Shown in pieces: positions 21,432-31,375 of a stretch of DNA of 64,000 nt (its first letter is position 1; every line of letters starts with the position of its first letter). The notes beneath the pieces are model-generated. The model saw nothing but the letters and a program-made list of their open reading frames with translations, had not been told where the DNA came from and made no database searches. Made by a program: the position numbers and the translations under genes. Source of the stretch: Trypanosoma brucei gambiense DAL972 (lineage: Eukaryota > Euglenozoa > Kinetoplastea > Trypanosomatida > Trypanosomatidae); the NCBI RefSeq assembly GCF_000210295.1, contig NC_026741.1, positions 1,426,001-1,490,000 of the forward strand. The letters are read 5' to 3'.

Positions 21432-22244
21432 ATGGAAACGAGAAAAGTTACAGAGTGCACGCCCTCACCTGAGGAGGAATTTCGAAGCGGTACTTCACTC
21501 AAATACCCGGACGAGGAACGGACACGACAGCAGTTGACGTTGGCCTTTCCATCCGTAGATGCAGACGTTATTGAGGAAATGGCCTTCCTCGTTGGTAGGA
21601 AACGGTACACCATTGATAAGGTTGTATATATGCTCCGCCTCATTGAAGAGAGTATGAAACTCGACAACCCCGCCAACAAGGGATTAGTAAATTCCGGGGA
21701 AAGTGAAGGTCAGGAGGTGCAAGTTCTCCAAGAGGGAACGGATGACACCTCAACGGGTCACAGCTTACCTTTGCAGAGTTCACAACCACAAGAGGGGCTG
21801 GATCAAACAACTATGAAACAGCAGCGTGACTTACCCGAAGGGAATCGAGGAGGTGTGGAGGAGCTGCAGCCATTCATGCTATCGTATTCCAATTCACATA
21901 GTGCAAACTTTGTTGGGGTGAAACTATTCTTCACAAGTATGACGGGTGATCGTCGCATTCGTGACCACTGTCGCCGGGCGGAGACGCTGTTGTACCTTAA
22001 GCGTATCACGTACGAACCTGTGAATGTTGCGGACAGTCCAACACTGCAACGAAATTTGCGTGAGATGTACGCGGCATGCACAGGGAAAAGGGGTGCACCA
22101 CCACTACCGGCACTGTTTGTTGGCACCAGTTATGTAGGAAACTATGAGGAGATGCAAGAGATGGAAGATGATGGCACCCTTATGGACACTCTCGAACACC
22201 TTGGTTACAAACACGAGATTCAATCAAGCGTGGTTACGAGGTGA
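21432..22244 (+). CDS. CUE-like plus glutaredoxin/SH3BGR-fold protein
   Basis: 270 residues from the first in-frame ATG (21432); the frame is open 42 bases further up but without an ATG. The C-terminal ~100 residues (about 162-262) look like a thioredoxin-fold domain of the SH3BGR/glutaredoxin-related type: a first strand (VGVKLFFTSMTGDRRIRDHC), a helix with paired residues for the fold, the cis-Pro strand (PPLPALFVGTSYVGNYEEM) and a final helix. The usual CPYC redox motif is missing, so disulphide chemistry is unlikely and a binding role is more plausible. The segment at about residues 35-72 (TLAFPSVDADVIEEMAFLVG then KVVYMLRLIEE) resembles a CUE ubiquitin-binding helix bundle. The middle is polar and Gln-rich. 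The fold call is moderate and the CUE call tentative. Confidence 0.65.
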   Translation: METRKVTECTPSPEEEFRSGTSLKYPDEERTRQQLTLAFPSVDADVIEEMAFLVGRKRYTIDKVVYMLRLIEESMKLDNPANKGLVNSGESEGQEVQVLQEGTDDTSTGHSLPLQSSQPQEGLDQTTMKQQRDLPEGNRGGVEELQPFMLSYSNSHSANFVGVKLFFTSMTGDRRIRDHCRRAETLLYLKRITYEPVNVADSPTLQRNLREMYAACTGKRGAPPLPALFVGTSYVGNYEEMQEMEDDGTLMDTLEHLGYKHEIQSSVVTR

Positions 22245-23238
22245 GGGGAGGGAAGCTGCGCAGGAAAAGGAGCGTGTGTGTCGTCCATAGCGTCAGGTTG
22301 GACAGTCAACCAGTATTAGTGGTAAGTGGTAGAGGGAGACACTTAGACTTCTAACATACTTTTTGTCGTTTTGAAACCTCTATTGACTTCTTCCATCGCG
22401 CAAAGGACCGAAGAGGACCGGGAGTTTTCTTTCCCTTTCCTATATCTTCCTCAGCGTTGCAACGCTTCCCCTTCTAGTTGTGTAATATGTAATGCTCTCT
22501 TTGCTTCCGGATCGTGGTTATACCATGGAAGGAATATCTTTTAATTTTCTTCTATCTAGCGACCACCTATCGATTTGTCACCCGCAGATCCCTTTCCCCC
22601 CTCTGCTCTTTTGTTTTAATCTTTCTCTTTTAGTCCGTCTGTTCTTGTACTGTATGTCTGTACCGCAATATTTAAAAAAAAACCTGTCCGTTTTTTTTTT
22701 ACCTGTTTTCCCCCCTCCCGCACTGCATATTTGCAATGCCCTTCCCCCCGTAGCCCCTACAGGTATGCGGGTTGCGTTCGCGTTTTTTTTTTCCGTTCCC
22801 TTTTCTTTTTTTAATTAACGCAGTGGTATCCTACTGTCAAGTATTACCGAACTGCGGAATGGAGAGAGCGCAGAAGTGAGACATCTATTTCACAATTTGT
22901 TATTTTGTATCTCTGTTTTCTTTTGTGCCGGTGCACGTGTGTTGTTGTGATCATTAGCGCTGTTTTATTTTTTAGTGTGCGCATTTGAAAAAAAAAAAAG
23001 AAACACTGTACCCTCTCATTGTATTTTCATAATGTCACTTTTCGAATATACTGCATCTCTGTTTTGTCACCCCCGATCTTAAACTTATACATTCCCTCAC
23101 GAGTGGAACATCACAGTCGCAACATCTAAACAAAAAGAAGGCAGACGACAGGAAAAATTTGTAGGAGACAAAGAAGATAACTTTACCAAGGAATATAAAG
23201 AATTGTTCGCCGGCTTAGAAGGGGGAAGGCAACAAGAC
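22245..23238 (+). other. Spacer with several trans-splice acceptor candidates for transaldolase
   Basis: T/C-rich from about 22560 to 22812, ending in an AG at 22822-22823. Further acceptor candidates are at 22974-22975 and near 23100. A 108-codon frame at 22492-22818 is made of this pyrimidine-rich sequence and is not credible. Confidence 0.6.
22781..22823 (+). promoter_or_regulatory. Polypyrimidine tract and AG (trans-splice acceptor)
   Basis: Almost pure T/C run closed by CAG at 22821-22823, upstream of transaldolase. It would give a 5' UTR of about 415 bases; a closer acceptor may be used instead. Confidence 0.5.
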
Positions 23239-24237
23239 ATGAATCAACTGGAGAGCCTCAAGAAACACACATGTGTTGTAATCGACACAGCAGATTTCTC
23301 TCTTCTGAAAGAATTTTCTGCTGAAGATGCCACAACTAACCCATCGTTGGTCCTAGCTGGCAGTCAGGTCCCGCAACACGCTCACCTCGTCAACAGTGCC
23401 GTAGAGTTTGCACGCTCTAATGTCTCTCGGCTACGTGATGGCCTCCTCTCCAGCGCTGATGATGAGCGCGCCCAGTTGCTGGAGCTCGCAGTTGACAAAC
23501 TAACAGTGAGTTTCGGTGTGGAAATCCTAAAGGCCATTCCTGGTCGGGTGAGCTCAGAGGTAGATGCTCGCCTCTCCTACGACGCTGACAAGATGGTCAA
23601 GAAGGCGCAACATATCGTGCAATTGTATGCGGAGGCTGGTGTACCAAAGGAAAGGTTGTATATAAAGCTGGCTTCCACGTGGGAGGGCATTCGCGCCGCG
23701 GAGCGCCTGGAACGTGAGGGCATCAACTGCAACCTCACATTACTATTCTCATTCGATCAGGCCGTGGCCTGTGCTCAAGCAGGCGTTGCCCTCATCTCTC
23801 CCTTCGTTGGTCGAGTATTGGATTGGTATAAAGCAAAGTACCCGGAGCAGGCCGACACATTCATTGGAGCACAGGATCCAGGCGTCATTGCTGTAACGAA
23901 AATTTACAACTACTACAAGGAGCATGGTTACAAAACCGTTGTGATGGGAGCATCGTTCCGCAACACTGGTGAAGTACTAGAGTTGGCTGGTTGTGATAAA
24001 CTTACCATTTCTCCTAAGCTACTGCAAGAACTCGCCAGCACACCTGGTGAAGTCGTGCGGAAATTGGACCCGGCACAACTCACCCAATCCATACCGAAGC
24101 GTTCTGAATTGACAAGACCGGAATCTCTCTTTGAGAGGGAGACAAACAACATGGCAGTTGAGAAGTTGGAAGAAGGTATCCGAAACTTTGCAAAGGATAC
24201 AGAAAAGTTGGAAGCACTCATCGCTACACTTTTGTAA
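23239..24237 (+). CDS. TAL: Transaldolase
   Basis: 332 residues from the ATG at 23239; an open frame to 23203 has only TTG. It matches class I transaldolase (TalB type) along its whole length: VVIDTADFSLLKEF and the conserved DATTNPSLV near the N-terminus, VSSEVDARLSYD, IYIKLASTWEGI-like sequence with the Schiff-base Lys (RLYIKLASTWEGIRA), NLTLLFSFDQAVACAQAG, SPFVGRVLDWYK, and VMGASFRNTGEVLELAGCDKLTISP. The enzyme moves a three-carbon dihydroxyacetone unit between sedoheptulose 7-phosphate and glyceraldehyde 3-phosphate in the non-oxidative pentose phosphate pathway. Length is normal for the family. No obvious C-terminal SKL-type peroxisomal signal is present (ends ALIATLL), so a glycosomal location is not indicated by the tail. 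Confidence 0.97.
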   Translation: MNQLESLKKHTCVVIDTADFSLLKEFSAEDATTNPSLVLAGSQVPQHAHLVNSAVEFARSNVSRLRDGLLSSADDERAQLLELAVDKLTVSFGVEILKAIPGRVSSEVDARLSYDADKMVKKAQHIVQLYAEAGVPKERLYIKLASTWEGIRAAERLEREGINCNLTLLFSFDQAVACAQAGVALISPFVGRVLDWYKAKYPEQADTFIGAQDPGVIAVTKIYNYYKEHGYKTVVMGASFRNTGEVLELAGCDKLTISPKLLQELASTPGEVVRKLDPAQLTQSIPKRSELTRPESLFERETNNMAVEKLEEGIRNFAKDTEKLEALIATLL

Positions 24238-25353
24238 GGGAGGGTACCCACCATCAAGTAACTTTCAGATATATTCATCTTTGGCGACATGGTAAAGTAG
24301 ATACGTTTTTACGGGTTTGATTGGTACCCGGCTGTTGGTTGAAGTGCGAGTATTGTGTTGCGACTGAGATTGTTATAGTAGACTATAATGGTCACTCCAT
24401 CCATACACAATGCTGTAGCGGAGACGAGGCTAAGTGAATCGAATTAATAAGAAGCCTCAATGGAAATACACTACTGGTGACATTCCACGGGTAAACACTA
24501 TGTTGCTTTTCGGATGTGGCGCAGGTGGCTAAGTGGAATGAAGAGGGGAAACTGGGAAAAAGGAAGGTTTGTAATGACAGAAGTAACATTAATGTTTGAC
24601 AGTACCGTTCCCGGTAGGGAGACCAAAATTTGCCCACACAAACTTGCGTGCGACGGTAAGTGATAATATGCACGCTCTTTCCGTCACTGTGGCGTCGACG
24701 CTTCTATTACTGTTAGTCGTTGTTCGGCTGAACTCGGAAACGATTTCCCTCGGTTGTTGGGCTTGTTCCCACTGCCTTATGTACGTTTATGTTATCATCT
24801 TCGCTGTATTTCAGTTCTCACTGATGGTCCAGTCGAGTTTGTTCAACGTTTGATGGAAAGCAAGAGCAGGTGATTAATAGCCCCTTATCGCGTCAAGTTT
24901 AACTTTTAAAACTTGTCGAACGTCGAGTGTTATTGAACGCTCCTTTTCCTTTACCTTTTGTTTTCATATTTTTATATTTTTCGTCAACGGTACTTTCTCT
25001 GTCTTTCCATATCTTTTTCGTCTTTGTTTTGCTGAAATAGCGAGTGTAATTCTTTCCTCCCCCTCCCCACACGCACACGCACCTCTTCCTGTGTGACTTT
25101 AAGTCGCGCACGAAAGGGATAAGGATGGCAGAAAAGGGGAATACAAGTAATGAGCGAACGAATGAAAGATAATGGGAGGGGAGTAGCAAAGCATCGTTTG
25201 CTTACAATTTCATTCATCAATACAAAAATGTGGAAGCGCACTAAGTTTATGGAATCGTACTTTCCAACTTGAATGCCCTTCTCCCTTTTTAAACCACCGA
25301 GTTTTATTACCTCCCGTACTTTCTCTCTTGTTTCTTTTAAATTTTACATAGAT
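24238..25353 (+). other. Spacer between transaldolase and the EEP-like gene
   Basis: No well supported gene. A 61-codon ATG frame at 24668-24853 encodes a hydrophobic peptide (one or two membrane-like stretches) but has no pyrimidine tract just upstream. The region from 24940 to 25080 is T/C-rich and 25301-25351 is an excellent splice acceptor for the next gene. Confidence 0.6.
25301..25351 (+). promoter_or_regulatory. Polypyrimidine tract and AG that decides the next start codon
   Basis: T/C-rich run ending in ACATAG at 25351. The ATG at 25273 lies upstream of this acceptor and would be removed from the mature mRNA, so the ATG at 25354 or a later one is the real start. Confidence 0.6.
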
Positions 25354-26769
25354 ATGCATGCGTATCATTTCCAGCACTACCGACTAATACGCCGCCACCC
25401 TGTTGCGCGGCCTCACACGCCACTGGCCGTTTGGGGACCTTCAGCGACGCGGGCAACAGCTGCCCGAATGGCCTCGACGGCACCGGCCCTCTCACTTCTC
25501 TCATGGTCCGTGGACGCAGCGGGTCAAACGCATCACCGCTGCAAGCGCCGACTGACGTTGGCTGAGAGGATCCCTCTCCTCCAGCGCACCATTTCAGAGG
25601 CGGCTCCAGACATCGTTGCTTTGCAGGATTCCTCTCTGGAGGTGGCGGAAGCCCTCTGCTCTCCACAGTCATCATCTACCGTAGAAGGTGATCATATCGG
25701 ACCAGGTCGCAGCGCCCTTCTTGAGGGAACTGAAACCGAACAACTCCCACTCAACAAAGGGCGGGGTGAGTGTAGGTACCAATGTATAGGAAGCACACGC
25801 AACGGGCGATGTGGCCACATCCAGTTGTTCAGACGCATCGACTCCTTGTGGGACGGACGGTTGCTTCCCACTAGCCCTTGCCTTACAGCTGAATTCGTGT
25901 CAAATGCGTCGGGGTCTGATGGTGGCCTGCGTTTTGTACTGAGCAACGTTGATCTTACTTATCGTGGAAAAAGTCTGGGGTTAGGGGGGAGGCCACTTGC
26001 TCCGCTGGAGGTGAGTTCGGGCGGAAGTCCATTTACACTGCAGGTTGGTAAAGATGAAGCAACACCTGGGCGGCAACCGCAACTGCAAAGGGTCAGGGGG
26101 AGACTTGATCCTCATCGTGAAATAGCACTTGAATTTATTTCCAAGGTGGCAAAGCCCGACATTCTACTTGGGAACTTCTTCATGAGCCAAAGTGAGACTA
26201 TGCCCGGTTACGAAGACGCATGGGTGCTTGCGGGAGCCCCAGCGGAGCATGAACGTACGGCAAATACATTTGCTCACCACAAACATGATGCTCAGACAAA
26301 CTTCTTTTACTTCGTATCGGATGATGCACTAAAGACCGTACCTGAGGGATCTTCCAGCACGAGGCTGCCACCACCAACATCCATCGCTGGAGCCCCTGCT
26401 GACACGGGAATCGAACCTCCAGCAAATGACTGCCGTTTAAGCATCGAAAATACTGACTGCATCGACGGTAAACACAAAAGCATGGTGAGTTGGCCGGACA
26501 CAGAAACAGTTGGAGAAGCGAGTGGTTGCGTGACACCGCAAATAGCAGGCAGGTTTCAACGCTGCTTCTTCCGTTCTTTGCCATCGAAGCACCATAAGCG
26601 GGAGCATCCGCTTGTGCGACGGTATGGAAGGCGGCAGCTGCTTGTTCTAAAGCCCTTCACAGATGCGCGTCTAACGGAAAATGAAGCACGGCGCCTGGGT
26701 AGTGACCCTGAGAAGTTGGTGCGCTGCTCAGCATCCGATACGTACCCTATCTTAGTACTCCTTTCTTGA
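25354..26769 (+). CDS. Degenerate endonuclease/exonuclease/phosphatase (EEP)-fold protein, TDP2-like
   Basis: 471 residues if the ATG at 25354, just after the splice acceptor, is used; the ATG at 25468 (residue 39) is an alternative. The first ~38 residues are Arg/His-rich without acidic residues, which suggests a mitochondrial presequence. The body follows the order of EEP motifs: LSWSVD (canonical T/SWN), PDIVALQD (canonical LQE) near residue 92, LLGNFF (canonical GDxN) at 273-276, RFQRCFF (canonical RxDR) at 400-406 and SDTYP (canonical SDHxP) at 461-465. The metal-binding Glu is Asp, the GD Asp is Asn, and the catalytic His is Thr, so nuclease or phosphodiesterase activity is unlikely. 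A Ser/Pro-rich insert lies at about 340-395. The fold call is moderate and inactivity is inferred from the motifs. Confidence 0.65.
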   Translation: MHAYHFQHYRLIRRHPVARPHTPLAVWGPSATRATAARMASTAPALSLLSWSVDAAGQTHHRCKRRLTLAERIPLLQRTISEAAPDIVALQDSSLEVAEALCSPQSSSTVEGDHIGPGRSALLEGTETEQLPLNKGRGECRYQCIGSTRNGRCGHIQLFRRIDSLWDGRLLPTSPCLTAEFVSNASGSDGGLRFVLSNVDLTYRGKSLGLGGRPLAPLEVSSGGSPFTLQVGKDEATPGRQPQLQRVRGRLDPHREIALEFISKVAKPDILLGNFFMSQSETMPGYEDAWVLAGAPAEHERTANTFAHHKHDAQTNFFYFVSDDALKTVPEGSSSTRLPPPTSIAGAPADTGIEPPANDCRLSIENTDCIDGKHKSMVSWPDTETVGEASGCVTPQIAGRFQRCFFRSLPSKHHKREHPLVRRYGRRQLLVLKPFTDARLTENEARRLGSDPEKLVRCSASDTYPILVLLS

Positions 26770-27115
26770 TTGTGGAGTTGCATTTGCTAGGTGATTTGGA
26801 CGAGACAGTGCGGGGGTGCCCAATTCTTCCTCTTCTGAAAAAGGGAGAGCTTTTGTGGAACGCGCGAGGACATTTCTTCCTGTTATTGTTGTGTTCGATG
26901 TGGAGGGCTATTTTCCGTTGCTGAGCGCTGTCGCAGCATGTGAAGTGAAGGTGGGATACCTCTGTTGCGTCTTCTCTTTCTTTGACAAAGTTCCCCAGAA
27001 GAACAACGACGATTCTTTACCTGTTTTAATTGGTTTCCCCCCCCCCCCTTTCTCTTTATCTTTTACCCGCCGTTCGACTTGAAGGGTGAGTCCACCTCTT
27101 TGTCGCGCACGAGGT
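26770..27115 (+). other. Short spacer before the USP gene
   Basis: Contains a T/C tract with a 12-base C run (about 27032-27063) that is the probable polypyrimidine tract for the deubiquitinase gene; an AG occurs in the gtgag at about 27089. Confidence 0.55.
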
Positions 27116-30100
27116 ATGCTTGATCTAGATAGCTGGGTGGATGAATTTCATGCCGGAAATGAACAGAAAGCGGTGAATCAAGACACCTGTAACGCCGCTG
27201 CGGGATCTTCACCCTCTCCGTTGAGTGTTGATGTCATCACGTTGGCATATCGTCTGCGTACACCCTGCTGTGTCCGACACACCTTACCGTCCGATTGTCC
27301 GGTGGGGTGCGTGGCGTCACCATGGTGTCTCGCTGGACTCAGCACCTTGTCAACAAATAACACTACACTACAAGATTTTGTAGCGGACCTTTTGGGTGAT
27401 GATACGTCCCTTGCATCGTCGCATCAACCGCAGCTGCAACGGGGTGAACATGGGCCAAATGACGGTGATTCTCCTGCAGGCACCTCCTCAGTAGACGTCT
27501 ACAAATACCCTATTCGGAGAGGCATACGTGACTTGGGTAACACCTGTTATTTGAACGCTGTGCTGCAGATGCTCTTCCACATCCCTGCAGTGCGGGATGA
27601 AGTGTTACGGGCGTCTGCTTCGTTCCCTGTCGCTGCCCACAACTCTGCAAAGAAGATTACGCCCCTTCTGGCATCAGGCTTAGGTGAGTTGTTCGCGGAG
27701 ATGGCGTACAGTCGCGATGAGAGAGGTGTGGATGCCGAACGCTTTGCGTCTTTCCTTTCCATCGATAAGGGGATCCAGCAGGATGCCCAAGAGTTCTTCG
27801 TGTTACTAATTAACTGGCTTCAGCGAGAGGTAGGAGATGCTGTAAGACACGTCTTTGAGGGCACCATTTTGCATGATCGAGAGTGCAGCAAGTGTGGTCG
27901 ATCGTGTAAGCGAGCCGAGCCCTTCTCCTTCCTTTCGCTCCCGGTGAGGCAGAGCATCGAGGAGTCGCTGGAGGAGTTACTCCGCGTCCATGAAGTGCAA
28001 GGTTTTAAATGCGAGGAATGTGGTGCTGTAACGAGTGCATTTTCGCGTCTGCATATTCGAACGTTACCTGACGTTCTTGTGGTTCATTTTAACCGGTTTA
28101 GTTTCAGTCTGCAGGAGAAGAGGCGGGAAAAAATAACACGATCAGTTAGTTTTCCGATTGAGTGGGATCTTACACCGTACAAAGATAGGTGGAGGCAAGT
28201 GCAAAAGCAAACGGCGAGTAATAATAGTGGTGTCGCCGATTCTGTAGTAGAAACCCGTTCGAACGGTGCACAGCTTTACAGGCTTGTCGGCGTTGTCAAC
28301 CATCACGGTGAGGCTGCAGTGTGTGGACACTACACCTACCACGGGAAAATGGACGGCCACGGTGGATGGTATCAATTTGATAATGCAGTAGTGACGAGGC
28401 TACAGCGCTTTCATGGGACGCGGGCTTCGTCCAAAGAGGCCTATATGTTAGTGTACGAACGGCATGCGCATCCAACAAACAACCCATTGACTTCTGCTGA
28501 AGAAGACGTTGAGAGGGCGGGGGCACTGGACACAACTATCATCTTGCCCCCTCATCTGCAAAATCATATCGAACGCCTAAATCACGAAGTGGAGAAGGTC
28601 CGACAGGCTAGGCAGTTGCAGCGGTCGGTTGTGATGAATTTTATGAAGCAGTGGAAAGATGTGGCCGATGATATCTTTTACCGCAGCGCGCGACGTAAGG
28701 GTCATCCAATAGCCGTTATGGAGGAGTGTGAAGATCTTACACAGTACGTAGCATTTCCCACTCGATGGATGAAGCTCTTCGGTCGCTGTTTCATTCCCTC
28801 TTATATTGATACAAATCGTTATTGTAGTTTCGAGAGAGGAATGAAGCGCCATCGCCGGAACTCGAGCAAATCGGCGGTTGAATTAAGTAATGAGTTGCCG
28901 GCGGCTGGTAGCGATAGCAAAGAAGTTGAAGACAATGCACCACCGGTGGCCGCGGAGATGGTTCTTGACACCACAAAAGGAGCGATGCCAGGGGACTGCG
29001 TTCTGATCAAGAGCATTTATAAGTCTACACTAACAGACTACTTGGAGGACGTGCGTTGCCCTCACGGAAAATTAGCACCATGGGGTCAGTACAAACTCCT
29101 GTCAGGAGCTTCGGCCAGGAGATTGAATAGTTTTCTCAACAGCGTACCCTCGTTGCTCACTTCTCTAACTACTGTTGGTGAGTTTACTCCCTTCAAGGGG
29201 TGGAAACTTAGTGAGTACATTTGCGAGGAATGCGTCAAACGCATGTCGAAAGAGGTCCAGCGGATAAAGACGTCATGGAATGAGGACATGGAGATCCAGA
29301 CCGCTGTCACCCCTACGTCCAAGTTTGCTGAACGTGAAGACGCCGACGAGCTGGTATACGTGAGTGTGGAAGCGGTGGAACACTGGGAACAGATGCTAAA
29401 GGTGACTGAAAAGTATCGGTACATTGTGAAGCAACAGGGATTCACGGGTCTTGTAGTTGCGATGAAAGCAAGAAGCGAGGATGTGGACACCGAAGTGATA
29501 CCACTGCCGTCTCCGTCGAAGCTTCTGTGTGAACACCAACTTCTTTCCTCAGTTGCGGCAGTTCGCGAGGTTCCAGCATCTGTTTGGCATCTCCTCAAGA
29601 AGCGTATCTTGCAACTGTTCTATGGTGACAGTGTCAGCGTCAAGCATACCCTCACCCCTTCAGTGAAGGCACATATGGAAATGTTACTTCCCTACCTCCC
29701 TGTCAGTCGCACAGGCAAGTGCCTGGAATGCATTCAAAACAAAATGAGGATGATGATGGAGCGCCACAGTGCTAAGATGGAAAAGTTAAACGAAGGAAAG
29801 CGTTTTTCTACGCTTCTAGAGGCTAGTCGGGTGATGGCACTTCCTTCTGTGGAGGTTCGTATTCGACATCCCAACACGCTCGTGTGGAAACGAGATATTA
29901 AGCGCTCGTATCGTCGCTGTTACCGCACGTGGGAAAGGGAGCAAGAGGACAAGATCACGGCAGTTGAAGCTCGAATTAAGAGTCTGAAGGAGGTGGAGGG
30001 ACAACGGGAGAAAAAACAGAGGACCCTCCCCACGCCGCCTGTAAGGTGCGACAGAAAGCAGTCACAAGAACCGTCGGACAGTCAACAAGTCTGTGAAGTG

Positions 30101-31375
30101 ACCTGTGAAAACTCCCAATCTATCCCTGATGTTATAGAAGTTCCCTCACCTTTGCAATCGGCCTGTGACGAACTCGCTGCACTCCGTGCAGCGACACCCC
30201 CAGATGTTTCCGCTGTGTATGGTTGTATCCCAGCATGGTGGGTAGCGCGGTGGTACAAATGGTATACAAATGATGCCGATACGGGTGTTGGCCCACCACC
30301 TTGTGTCGACTATTCTGCGTTTTTTTGCCAACACGGAGGCACGGTGCTGCCACCGAGTTCACTCAACCCCACAGACGCTCATTGGAGCAAAACGTTTACC
30401 CTTGGCCCTATTATACGGGCATGGAAAAGTTGGCTGAAGGATCCATCGGCGCTTGATGTCGTTGAAGAGAGTGGGTCGGTCCACTTCCCTCCAATCGTGC
30501 TAGTACCGCTAAAGGAGATGATTGCCGTGCTCGAAAGGTATGGGGGCGAGGGACAGCTACTACCGGAGGTAACTGACTCAAATGATCTTGTCACCCGCTT
30601 GAACAATGGCAGAGTTGTGTTGTTTGTGGAGCGAAGGGGGGAGCGCATGCTTGACCCGCCGACATGTAAGATCTGCTCGACTGCCGTACTTGACGGGGTT
30701 ACAGAGTTGTCTCGGGGCTTCATAGATGGCAGTTTACGGTTGCGTCTCCACCTTCGCCGCAGTAAGAGACAACACTACGATGCTAATGATGTGCTCTCTG
30801 GTGTTAGTTACAACATGACTGTGGGAAAACTGAAGGTTGAAATTTCTCAGCGAGTGCTTGAATATCACGGCTACATCCTACCTGTGAATGACATGAAATT
30901 GCTCCTCGGGCGAAAGCCGCTTGGACCCAATAAGATCTGCAAGGAGAACACGTGTGCAAACAGCAATGGAAATGCTCCTGATGGCGCAGCTTCCCCTTCT
31001 GTAGCATCCGACGATCGCAATGAGGGGTCGGCAACGGGAGCACTCTCCACGGTTGATGTGGACACATGTACGTTGTTTGAGTGCGGCCTTCGTGATGGCG
31101 ATGAAGTAACAGTTGACGCCTCGAACACACCTTTAGAAAAGGTGCTAGTAAATGACAGCCTCAGTATTCGGGTGCCGGGGGCTCCAACATCTTGTTCAGA
31201 AACGCCAACTGCAGAAGACGTTGCGGCATTCGGAGCGACTCGACTGTACGGAGTGCTGGATAACGTACAAAACGGGCGCGAGAGGAAGGCTCCAGGGCAG
31301 AAGGCATGTGCAGTTTGCACTTACCTGAACGTTCGCGAAGCGGAGCGCTGTGAAATGTGTGAAGCGGCACTGTAG
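27116..31375 (+). CDS. USP48-like ubiquitin-specific protease with UBL and C-terminal NZF finger
   Basis: 1419 residues from the ATG at 27116 (the frame opens at a GTG 30 bases earlier). The USP catalytic domain spans about 135-455: Cys box GIRDLGNTCYLNAVLQML with Cys144, a Cx2C pair (ECSKCGRSC, then FKCEECGAV), and His box CGHYTYHGKMDGHGGWYQFD with His405 and D422-N423. Downstream are DUSP-like blocks (CPHGKLAPWG near 650, FCQHGGTVLPP near 1075) and a split ubiquitin-like region (about 1210-1345, ending ECGLRDGDEVTVDAS). This order resembles USP48. The last 24 residues form a RanBP2/NZF finger (Cys1398, 1401, 1412, 1415) with Thr1402-Tyr1403 and Met1414 at the positions that contact ubiquitin in NZF domains. 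It should cleave ubiquitin from proteins; catalytic residues are intact. Substrates are unknown. Confidence 0.9.
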   Translation: MLDLDSWVDEFHAGNEQKAVNQDTCNAAAGSSPSPLSVDVITLAYRLRTPCCVRHTLPSDCPVGCVASPWCLAGLSTLSTNNTTLQDFVADLLGDDTSLASSHQPQLQRGEHGPNDGDSPAGTSSVDVYKYPIRRGIRDLGNTCYLNAVLQMLFHIPAVRDEVLRASASFPVAAHNSAKKITPLLASGLGELFAEMAYSRDERGVDAERFASFLSIDKGIQQDAQEFFVLLINWLQREVGDAVRHVFEGTILHDRECSKCGRSCKRAEPFSFLSLPVRQSIEESLEELLRVHEVQGFKCEECGAVTSAFSRLHIRTLPDVLVVHFNRFSFSLQEKRREKITRSVSFPIEWDLTPYKDRWRQVQKQTASNNSGVADSVVETRSNGAQLYRLVGVVNHHGEAAVCGHYTYHGKMDGHGGWYQFDNAVVTRLQRFHGTRASSKEAYMLVYERHAHPTNNPLTSAEEDVERAGALDTTIILPPHLQNHIERLNHEVEKVRQARQLQRSVVMNFMKQWKDVADDIFYRSARRKGHPIAVMEECEDLTQYVAFPTRWMKLFGRCFIPSYIDTNRYCSFERGMKRHRRNSSKSAVELSNELPAAGSDSKEVEDNAPPVAAEMVLDTTKGAMPGDCVLIKSIYKSTLTDYLEDVRCPHGKLAPWGQYKLLSGASARRLNSFLNSVPSLLTSLTTVGEFTPFKGWKLSEYICEECVKRMSKEVQRIKTSWNEDMEIQTAVTPTSKFAEREDADELVYVSVEAVEHWEQMLKVTEKYRYIVKQQGFTGLVVAMKARSEDVDTEVIPLPSPSKLLCEHQLLSSVAAVREVPASVWHLLKKRILQLFYGDSVSVKHTLTPSVKAHMEMLLPYLPVSRTGKCLECIQNKMRMMMERHSAKMEKLNEGKRFSTLLEASRVMALPSVEVRIRHPNTLVWKRDIKRSYRRCYRTWEREQEDKITAVEARIKSLKEVEGQREKKQRTLPTPPVRCDRKQSQEPSDSQQVCEVTCENSQSIPDVIEVPSPLQSACDELAALRAATPPDVSAVYGCIPAWWVARWYKWYTNDADTGVGPPPCVDYSAFFCQHGGTVLPPSSLNPTDAHWSKTFTLGPIIRAWKSWLKDPSALDVVEESGSVHFPPIVLVPLKEMIAVLERYGGEGQLLPEVTDSNDLVTRLNNGRVVLFVERRGERMLDPPTCKICSTAVLDGVTELSRGFIDGSLRLRLHLRRSKRQHYDANDVLSGVSYNMTVGKLKVEISQRVLEYHGYILPVNDMKLLLGRKPLGPNKICKENTCANSNGNAPDGAASPSVASDDRNEGSATGALSTVDVDTCTLFECGLRDGDEVTVDASNTPLEKVLVNDSLSIRVPGAPTSCSETPTAEDVAAFGATRLYGVLDNVQNGRERKAPGQKACAVCTYLNVREAERCEMCEAAL

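Noticed and set aside
22492..22818. 108-codon ATG frame before transaldolase
   Set aside because: Made of T/C-rich splice-signal sequence and encodes a Phe/Leu/Pro/Ser-rich peptide without domain.
24526..24536. TGGCTAAGTGG, similar to a tRNA A box
   Set aside because: No B box (GGTTCRANNCC) follows within 100 bases and no cloverleaf can be drawn.
24668..24853. 61-codon hydrophobic ATG frame
   Set aside because: There is no nearby splice acceptor and the composition matches the spacer; too weak to list as a gene.
25273..25353. Upstream ATG of the EEP-like gene
   Set aside because: It lies before the strong splice acceptor at 25351 and would not be in the mature mRNA.
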